A DNA stretch of 12,234 bases from JAWXCH01 sp034440595 (GTDB lineage: Bacteria > Planctomycetota > Planctomycetia > Pirellulales > JALHPA01), in the NCBI GenBank assembly GCA_034440595.1, contig JAWXCH010000012.1, positions 1-12,234 on the forward strand. The letters run 5' to 3'. Position 1 is the stretch's first letter. Every line of letters begins with the position of its first letter. Position numbers and translations under genes: made by a program. Of the stretch, positions 8,108 through 12,234 are shown piece after piece. The notes beneath the pieces were generated by a model. It searched no databases, was not told the DNA's origin, and saw only the letters and a program-made list of their open reading frames with translations.

Positions 8108-8170
8108 AAACGTAGCCGGCACGGTCCCCGTGCCGATAAGCAAAACGTAGCAGGCACCGTCCCGGTGCCG
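8108..8170. repeat. Tandem pair of hairpin units with a compensatory change
   Basis: Two units of about 28 bases are spaced 35 bases apart (8108-8135 and 8143-8170), both containing ACGTAGC followed by a hairpin with a TCC loop. Unit 1 pairs GGCACGG with CCGTGCC (8118-8134, one further C-G pair outside). Unit 2 pairs GGCACCG with CGGTGCC (8153-8169). The sixth stem pair is G-C in one and C-G in the other, so both arms changed together. Confidence 0.7.
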
Positions 8171-8219
8171 CAGCCTCTGGCCGTTTGAGGTCCACCCCTT
8201 GTAACGGCCAGCAATTGCG

Positions 8220-8249
8220 CGTCATTCCCGCGAATGCGGGAATCCAGTT
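8220..8249 (+). repeat. Palindromic dispersed repeat (CGTCATTCCCGC type), full copy
   Basis: ATTCCCGC (8224-8231) and GCGGGAAT (8236-8243) form an 8-base-pair stem with loop GAAT, flanked by CGTC and CCAGTT. The same first 12 bases, CGTCATTCCCGC, occur alone at 8096-8107, and an inverted variant lies at 12030-12075. This is a widespread bacterial intergenic palindrome whose translation gives spurious PAKAGIQ-like peptides. Confidence 0.75.
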
Positions 8250-8331
8250 CCTCTGCACTCTGCTTTATCGCCTCCACTCTCTAAGTCGCAGCCCTCCGCC
8301 CTCACTGTGCCGAAGGTATTACATTCCACAG

Positions 8332-8364
8332 CCCAGGCGTAGCTGCTTAGCATCGCACCCTGGG
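8332..8364. repeat. Inverted repeat CCCAGG...CCTGGG
   Basis: CCCAGG (8332-8337) pairs with CCTGGG (8359-8364) around a 21-base centre. The surrounding words on the minus strand (CCTGGGCTGTGGAATGTAAT) resemble, from memory, another dispersed planctomycete repeat. Internal pairing is weak. Confidence 0.4.
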
Positions 8365-8378
8365 TAGCCGGATTTGCT

Positions 8379-8396
8379 AAAATAGGCAAAATAGGC
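8379..8396. repeat. Two tandem copies of a 9-base A-rich unit
   Basis: AAAATAGGC occurs twice in direct succession, about 180 bases upstream of the small secreted protein start. It may be a simple slippage product or part of the upstream regulatory DNA. Confidence 0.5.
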
Positions 8397-8575
8397 AGCT
8401 TGCATGAATCTGTGGTTCATACCTCCAAATGCCCATTATCCGGCAAAAACGCGGGCCTCGCAGCAATTTGGAAATCTTTTTGTATTCCGTGTCCCCTTTT
8501 GGTGTCGGCTCTCGCCTAGATAGTCAGAGGCCACACGACGCGGCCAAAAACGACAAACCTAACCGGAGCCTAGCC

Positions 8576-8833
8576 ATGATCAAGACCACCATTTTCGCCC
8601 TGTTGCTCGGATGCGTTTCAATCTTCTCCACAGTCCAGGCTGGACAGGTTGGCCTCAGTCTGGATGAAAACACCACGCTCAGTATGGACGAAAACACCAC
8701 GCTCAGTATGGACGAAAACACCACGCTCAATGCGGACGAGTCCGGCACGCCATCGTCGTATACGATCTCGCCAGCCGTCATTGATTATGCCGACGGTGGG
8801 TGGGATCTGTTCGATGTTCCAACGACCCACTAA
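8576..8833 (+). CDS. Small secreted protein with four tandem octapeptide units
   Basis: The 85-aa product starts with a clear signal peptide: Lys3, a hydrophobic core (about residues 6-18) and a likely cleavage after VQA at residue 22. The mature part of about 63 residues holds four 8-residue units at 27-58: LSLDENTT, LSMDENTT twice, and a degenerate LNADESGT. A tail ending WDLFDVPTTH follows. The mature protein is acidic and rich in Thr, Asn and Ser, so it is probably extracytoplasmic and largely unstructured. The ATG at 8576 is chosen because GGAG lies 7 bases upstream and the signal peptide starts there; the frame is open further upstream to 8429, but that part looks non-coding. It forms a single-gene unit closed by the terminator at 8895-8931. 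I recognise no family. Acidic Asp/Glu/Asn repeats could bind cations, but that is speculation. Confidence 0.75.
   Translation: MIKTTIFALLLGCVSIFSTVQAGQVGLSLDENTTLSMDENTTLSMDENTTLNADESGTPSSYTISPAVIDYADGGWDLFDVPTTH
8654..8749 (+). repeat. Four 24-base tandem repeats inside the small secreted protein gene
   Basis: Units lie at 8654-8677, 8678-8701, 8702-8725 and 8726-8749. Units 2 and 3 are identical, unit 1 differs at two positions, and unit 4 is degenerate. The 24-base period keeps the reading frame, so copy-number change would add or remove whole octapeptides. Confidence 0.9.
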
Positions 8834-8894
8834 GTCGCCGCCCAGTAAGGTCCAGCGAACCACTGAACCGATCTGCAATCCGGAGCTTGCAATT

Positions 8895-8931
8895 GACCCT
8901 TGGTCGCCCGCGACCGAGGGTTGTTGCTTTT
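8895..8931 (+). terminator. Intrinsic terminator after the small secreted protein gene
   Basis: ACCCTTGGTCG (8896-8906) pairs with CGACCGAGGGT (8911-8921) as an 11-base-pair stem including one U-G pair, around the loop CCCG. A U-rich tail (TTGTTGCTTTT, 8921-8931) follows. It lies about 60 bases after the stop codon. The minus-strand side has no T-run, so it acts on plus-strand transcripts and separates this gene from the peptidase gene. Confidence 0.8.
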
Positions 8932-9010
8932 ACAAGGCCGCTGAGTTCTAGTTCAGTGTTGTATCTATATCCGCAGCACGTACATCGACGTCCCGTCTGA
9001 AATCACACCA

Positions 9011-11053
9011 ATGTCCTGCCGAGCCATGCCGCAATGCCATCCCTGCTTTCTGCTTGCAATCTTGCTTGCCTGTGCCGCGACCGCTGGTACGTCTTGGGGG
9101 GGCGAATCGGCTTCGGCCCTTTCGATCTCCGACATGATGAAGGTTCGGCACCTTCACGAGCAAAGCCTGTCTCCAGACGGCCGGCGAATTGCGTACGTCG
9201 TCGCCGAAGCAGATTTTAAGCGCAATGCGTACCGGTTCACCCTCCACATGCTGGATATCAAAAGCGGTGCAGTGCGTGTCATCGAGGATGGCGAAATCAC
9301 GCAGCACCCCTGTTGGACTCCCGACAGCAGCACGGTCGCGTTCTTACGCGGTGAGGGCAACACCGCCTCGCTTCAATTCTTGAACGTCAACGACAACACT
9401 GTCCGTGTCTTGTCCGCACAAGTCCCCCGACGAGCCAACTGTTTAGTCTGGTCGCCGCAGGGGGATGTGGTGAGTTTTCTCGCACCGGCAGAAGACAAGA
9501 AAGCACGCCAGACGCCCGTCGATACGATCTATGAAACGGAAGACTCGATCTCCGACTCGCTCATGTTTTGCACTGCCTCGACCGGCACTGCGTCGACTGG
9601 TACAGTCAAGTTGGCGTGCAAGAATCCTGGGCATGTTACCGAGTTCGCCTGGTCCCCCGACGGGAAGCAGATCGCATTCGCACGGCAACCTAGCTCTCGC
9701 AAATCAGACGCGGACCATTCAGATCTATGGCTTCTGGATGTGGACAAGGGTACTTGCACGCCGCTGGTGCAGCAGCCGGGCGCAGACACGCAGCCGCAGT
9801 GGTCCCCTGACGGAGTACAGGTTGCCTTCTTTTCAAAATGCGGCCAGTCCGATTATTTTCAGGACTACGTGCCGTGCATGATTCCTTCCGCCGGTGGAGC
9901 GATCACCCGCTTGATTGATGACGCCGACTTGAAGCTTTCGTTTGATTTGAAATTGAAGCCGACCTATTCGGCGGATAAAAAGTCGATTTACGTATTGGCG
10001 GATCGCGGATTGTCTCGACACCTCTTCCAGATCGACCTCGCATCGCGCACCGCAAAGCAGGTAACAGAGGCGCTTGGCGTGTACCGGACCTTCTCATTCT
10101 CGGCAGATCGGACCTTCATGTCGTTCGCGTTTCATTCGGCTCAATTACCGGCTGACTTATTTGTCACGGCTCCTGGTGCATTCAAACCCAAACGTGTTGT
10201 GGAACTGAATCCCCAACTGGCGGAAAAGTCGCTCAGCGACGCAAGTATCGTGCGCTGGAAAAGCGATGACGGCATGGAGCTTGAGGGAGTGCTCTTTAAG
10301 CCGCATGGTAGCGATGCCACGGGGCCATTTCCGTTGATCACGTGTCTTCATGGCGGCCCTCCCTCGAGTTTCCATTACGGATTTGCGCCTGAGATATCAT
10401 CCAGTGTTCCGCAAGCCGGCTTTTGTCCCGTTCACGTACTCACCGGTCGCGGCTACGCGGTATTCTGTCCGAATCCTCGCGGTAGCGACGGGTACGGACG
10501 AAGCTTTCGCGAAACAGTAAAAGCCCGCTGGGGCGAAGATGATCTACGTGATGTGCTGAGCGGAATTGACAATCTTCAGAAGACGGGCGTAGCCGACCCA
10601 AAGCGGCTTGCGCTGACCGGTTATTGCTACGGAGCGTATCTATCGCTGCGTGCATTGACTCGTACCGACCGCTTCAGCGCCGCTTTTTTGGGAGGAACTT
10701 TTGGCGACACGGCGGCCGTCTACGGTCAAACGGAAGTCCCGGAACTGTTCGAGGCCTATTTCGGTGGCCCGCCCTGGGAGCAACGAGATAAATACGATAA
10801 GTGCTCCCCCATGCTCGACGCTCATCGCATTCGCACCCCAGTTTTTCTCGTCCATGCAAAGCAGGACAAGCGTGTTCCCTGGAGTCAAAGCAAACAGTTG
10901 CATACGATCCTCACGCGAGTCGGGACCCCGACCGAAATGATGACCTATCCGCGCGGCGATCACACGGTTCTGGAATCACGTATGCATGCTGAAACGATGC
11001 GATTGCAAGTGATGTGGTTTGACCGCTGGCTGAAGGAGACGTCGGCAAAGTAG
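9011..11053 (+). CDS. Secreted S9-family (prolyl oligopeptidase-like) hydrolase with a Cys nucleophile
   Basis: The 680-aa product has an N-terminal export signal with a hydrophobic core ending ILLAC (about residues 14-21). LLAC may be a lipobox; otherwise signal peptidase I would cut a little later. Residues of about 50-420 carry repeated propeller-blade motifs (SPDGRRIAYVV, TPDSSTVAFLR, SPDGKQIAFAR, SPDGVQVAFFS and others). From about 425 an alpha/beta hydrolase domain follows, with HGGP at 447-450, NPRGSDGYG from 488, the nucleophile elbow GYCYGAYLS, HAKQDKRVP with Asp619, and GDH with His651. Spacing 539-619-651 matches the Ser-Asp-His spacing of dipeptidyl peptidase IV, but residue 539 is Cys (TGC at 10625-10627). 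S9 members cleave peptides or acyl-peptides; whether this one is active is open. No good ribosome-binding site precedes either ATG (9011 or 9026). Family is certain; substrate is unknown. Confidence 0.9.
   Translation: MSCRAMPQCHPCFLLAILLACAATAGTSWGGESASALSISDMMKVRHLHEQSLSPDGRRIAYVVAEADFKRNAYRFTLHMLDIKSGAVRVIEDGEITQHPCWTPDSSTVAFLRGEGNTASLQFLNVNDNTVRVLSAQVPRRANCLVWSPQGDVVSFLAPAEDKKARQTPVDTIYETEDSISDSLMFCTASTGTASTGTVKLACKNPGHVTEFAWSPDGKQIAFARQPSSRKSDADHSDLWLLDVDKGTCTPLVQQPGADTQPQWSPDGVQVAFFSKCGQSDYFQDYVPCMIPSAGGAITRLIDDADLKLSFDLKLKPTYSADKKSIYVLADRGLSRHLFQIDLASRTAKQVTEALGVYRTFSFSADRTFMSFAFHSAQLPADLFVTAPGAFKPKRVVELNPQLAEKSLSDASIVRWKSDDGMELEGVLFKPHGSDATGPFPLITCLHGGPPSSFHYGFAPEISSSVPQAGFCPVHVLTGRGYAVFCPNPRGSDGYGRSFRETVKARWGEDDLRDVLSGIDNLQKTGVADPKRLALTGYCYGAYLSLRALTRTDRFSAAFLGGTFGDTAAVYGQTEVPELFEAYFGGPPWEQRDKYDKCSPMLDAHRIRTPVFLVHAKQDKRVPWSQSKQLHTILTRVGTPTEMMTYPRGDHTVLESRMHAETMRLQVMWFDRWLKETSAK
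9572..9601 (+). repeat. In-frame 15-base duplication in the peptidase gene
   Basis: Two 15-base units encode TASTG-TASTG (residues 188-197). They differ only at third codon positions, which suggests an old duplication in a surface loop of the propeller. Confidence 0.7.
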
Positions 11054-11121
11054 TGATCCCTCTATTTGCGATCAATGATATAAGCTGGCTTGGCAAAATG
11101 CAGAACGGGCGAGAAGGAAAC

Positions 11122-11619
11122 ATGAAACTACCACTGCACTACAAGATTATCGCGGCAGTATTGCTGATAGTGGCAACATGGCTGACGGTGTGGTATCGGT
11201 ACACCGCTTGGCACACCGCGAAGGCCAATGCCAATCTTGAAGCGATTCTAACTCATAAATCGTACCCTCCCATTAAACGACTGACGATTTCTGGCCAGCA
11301 AAGAGAAGTTGTTTGTACCAATCACGATGCGCTAGCGTACTTTGAAACCAGCCTGAAACAAGCAATCCGCAATAGCGGCGGAGGCGTCTCGTACCAAATG
11401 CGAATTGACTTTGACGACGGCTCGTCTACCACCTTCCCAACGTTTTTTGATAACAATCAATGGAGTCTGGCGTGTCCAAGCGACGATCCGAATGAGGGCT
11501 GGATGCCGACGCGAGTTCTGATTTTTCAAGGCGCTCAGCCGGCCGAGTTTGACAGGATCCGCAAGTACTTGGATTTGGACTACAAGGTGCTCCCCACGCA
11601 CGAGCTTGTGATTGAGTAG
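11122..11619 (+). CDS. Small membrane-anchored protein of unknown function
   Basis: The 165-aa product has one N-terminal transmembrane segment (about residues 8-25, KIIAAVLLIVATWLTVWY) followed by a soluble domain of about 140 residues, probably outside the cytoplasm. The domain has a mixed alpha/beta look, with an acidic stretch DFDDGSS and two Cys (about residues 67 and 122). I recognise no family. The start ATG at 11122 is chosen because GAGAAGGAA precedes it closely and the membrane segment follows at once. The frame is open back to a GTG at 11053 that overlaps the peptidase stop (TAGTG), so a longer, coupled product is possible. It lies 68 bases after the peptidase gene on the same strand and may share its transcript; a functional link is only suggested by position. 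Confidence 0.65.
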   Translation: MKLPLHYKIIAAVLLIVATWLTVWYRYTAWHTAKANANLEAILTHKSYPPIKRLTISGQQREVVCTNHDALAYFETSLKQAIRNSGGGVSYQMRIDFDDGSSTTFPTFFDNNQWSLACPSDDPNEGWMPTRVLIFQGAQPAEFDRIRKYLDLDYKVLPTHELVIE

Positions 11620-11676
11620 ATTCGTGTGTTCAACTCGCCAAGTGTCTTTGTGGTGCCCGGTTAGTGGAATAAAGTC

Positions 11677-11790
11677 CTCTCCGCGTCTCAGCGCCTCTGC
11701 GCGCAACTACTTCCAACAACCATCCTGCTCATCCTGTCCATCCTTGTTCATTTCTGACTTTTTCTCCGTGATCTCCGTGTCCTCAGTGGT
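11677..11790. repeat. Three modules, each of three imperfect 9-base units
   Basis: Module 1 (11677-11703) reads CTCTCCGCG, TCTCAGCGC, CTCTGCGCG. Module 2 (11721-11747) reads CATCCTGCT, CATCCTGTC, CATCCTTGT. Module 3 (11764-11790) reads CTCCGTGAT, CTCCGTGTC, CTCAGTGGT. A related fragment (GTCTTTGTGGTG, around 11644-11655) precedes them. Similar wording is scattered in environmental bacterial genomes as I remember them; origin and role are unknown. Confidence 0.65.
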
Positions 11791-11806
11791 GAAAAAACAG
11801 TACTGC

Positions 11807-11818
11807 TAAAACGTTTTA
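11807..11818. repeat. Perfect 12-base palindrome TAAAACGTTTTA
   Basis: A perfect self-complementary 12-mer just after the 9-base modules. It could be a protein-binding site or chance in A/T-rich DNA. Confidence 0.4.
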
Positions 11819-11998
11819 CCTCCCGCGCTTGAAAAAAAGCCAGCACTTCTGCTAGTGTGAACTCAGGGCTTCGCGATAGAGAGTAATGTAGGGGACGTGC
11901 AACGCACCGCGCATTCCCCCGGAGTCTGCACACCGTTTGGCGTCATTCTCAAGCCGATTCCGCACACCAATCGTCCGGTGCGTGGAACGTACCAAGAA

Positions 11999-12214
11999 CT
12001 ACGCAAGACTTCGCGCTAGTGCTGCCAAGAACTGGATTCCCGCCTTTGCGGGAAAGACAGACGCGCGGAATGACGAAGGACCAGAAAAAACGAAAACGCG
12101 ACGCGCGCAACGTACCTGACGCGCGCAACAACCAAATCGACGACTTGCTGTCTCCTTCAAATGATCAATGATTGATATCAACTGATTAACAGCCCCGGCT
12201 ACCAATGTTGCCAT
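11999..12214 (-). CDS. Doubtful short frame, possibly the remnant of a gene start
   Basis: A minus-strand ATG at 12214 has AGGAG 11 bases upstream (12226-12230) and opens a 71-codon frame. The first 26 residues or so look protein-like (MATLVAGAVNQLISIIDHL). After that it reads through the direct repeat and the palindromic element, giving the telltale PAKAGIQ peptide that this repeat produces. It is either spurious or a gene start broken by repeat insertion. Confidence 0.2.
   Translation of the reverse strand: MATLVAGAVNQLISIIDHLKETASRRFGCCARQVRCARRVFVFSGPSSFRASVFPAKAGIQFLAALARSLA
12030..12075 (-). repeat. Palindromic dispersed repeat, inverted variant copy
   Basis: TTCCCGC (12037-12043) pairs with GCGGGAA (12048-12054) around CTTT. 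Flanking AACTGGA and AATGACG match, in reverse orientation, the flanks of the copy at 8220-8249. The left and right parts are separated by about 14 extra bases (12055-12068), so this is a variant or interrupted copy. Confidence 0.65.
12100..12129. repeat. 12-base direct repeat GACGCGCGCAAC
   Basis: Two exact copies at 12100-12111 and 12118-12129, separated by 6 bases (18-base period). Confidence 0.6.
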
Positions 12215-12234
12215 CTTGTAGCAGACTCCTTTGA

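Larger units (their letters stand above)
7839..8575. other. Repeat-rich divergent intergenic region between secA and the small secreted protein gene
   Basis: No convincing gene lies here; open frames crossing it are made of repeat sequence. It holds a hairpin at 7907-7929, a tandem hairpin pair at 8108-8170, a half-copy (8096-8107) and a full copy (8220-8249) of a palindromic element, and a further inverted repeat at 8332-8364. Promoters for both flanking genes must lie here. A TACAAT on the minus strand (around 7998-8003) with TTGCGC 19 bases upstream is a weak candidate for secA. I could not fix a promoter for the plus-strand gene. Confidence 0.7.
11620..12234. other. Repeat-dominated non-coding region
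   Basis: No convincing gene is seen. It contains three modules built from 9-base units (11677-11790), a 12-base palindrome (11807-11818), a stretch near 11889-11905 (TAGGGGACGTGCAACGCACC) that resembles a dispersed repeat I know from memory, an inverted palindromic repeat (12030-12075), a 12-base direct repeat (12100-12129) and a short palindromic A/T-rich patch (12164-12181). A weak minus-strand frame starts at 12214. Confidence 0.7.

Noticed and set aside
8067..8258. Minus-strand frame across the palindromic repeats
   Set aside because: Its translation (WIPAFAGMT type) comes from the dispersed palindrome, a known source of false genes.
8429..8575. 49-residue N-terminal extension of the small secreted protein
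   Set aside because: It would bury the signal peptide inside the protein; GGAG lies 7 bases before the ATG at 8576.
8654..8749. CRISPR-like array
   Set aside because: Units are 24 bases directly adjacent with no spacers and encode an in-frame octapeptide repeat.
11332..11706. Minus-strand frame of 124 codons opposite the small membrane protein
   Set aside because: It begins in repeat modules and runs antisense to a frame with a clear transmembrane segment and ribosome-binding site.

Overview
The window looks like a chromosomal piece of a Gram-negative-type bacterium, most likely a planctomycete of the Pirellula/Rhodopirellula type. This rests on: a very long SecA (1241 aa) with large insertions and an intact C-terminal zinc motif; a Kdo transferase, which implies lipid A; generally GC-rich coding sequence; small secreted proteins of no known family; and intergenic DNA full of short palindromic dispersed repeats. 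The taxonomic call comes from family knowledge and sequence style, not from a database search.

Layout: positions 1-7838 are a minus-strand block read as secA -> HNH-type protein -> waaA -> metK -> start of a membrane protein. SecA is the ATPase motor of protein export. The second gene encodes a 407-aa protein with an N-terminal HNH-type zinc module and is visibly poorer in GC than its neighbours, so it looks like an insertion into a housekeeping neighbourhood. WaaA attaches Kdo to lipid A. MetK makes S-adenosylmethionine; it probably starts at a GTG behind a good ribosome-binding site and has its own promoter with a perfect TATAAT box, next to a 19-base inverted repeat. Its stop codon overlaps (TAGTG) a possible GTG start of a membrane protein that leaves the window.

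Positions 7839-8575 form a repeat-rich divergent intergenic region with at least four kinds of hairpin-forming element. One is a tandem pair of hairpins that differ by a compensatory base-pair change.

Positions 8576-11619 are on the plus strand: a small secreted protein carrying four tandem octapeptide units and followed by a convincing intrinsic terminator; a secreted S9-family peptidase-like protein (beta-propeller plus alpha/beta hydrolase) whose nucleophile position is Cys instead of Ser; and a small single-pass membrane protein of unknown function.

Positions 11620-12234 hold no convincing gene. They contain modules built of 9-base repeats, palindromes, and an inverted partner of a palindromic element found near 8.2 kb. 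I see no tRNA, rRNA, CRISPR array, transposase or complete defence system. The most unusual points are the Cys-for-Ser hydrolase, the HNH-type gene between secA and waaA, the SecA insertions, and the repeat architecture on both sides of the peptidase locus.
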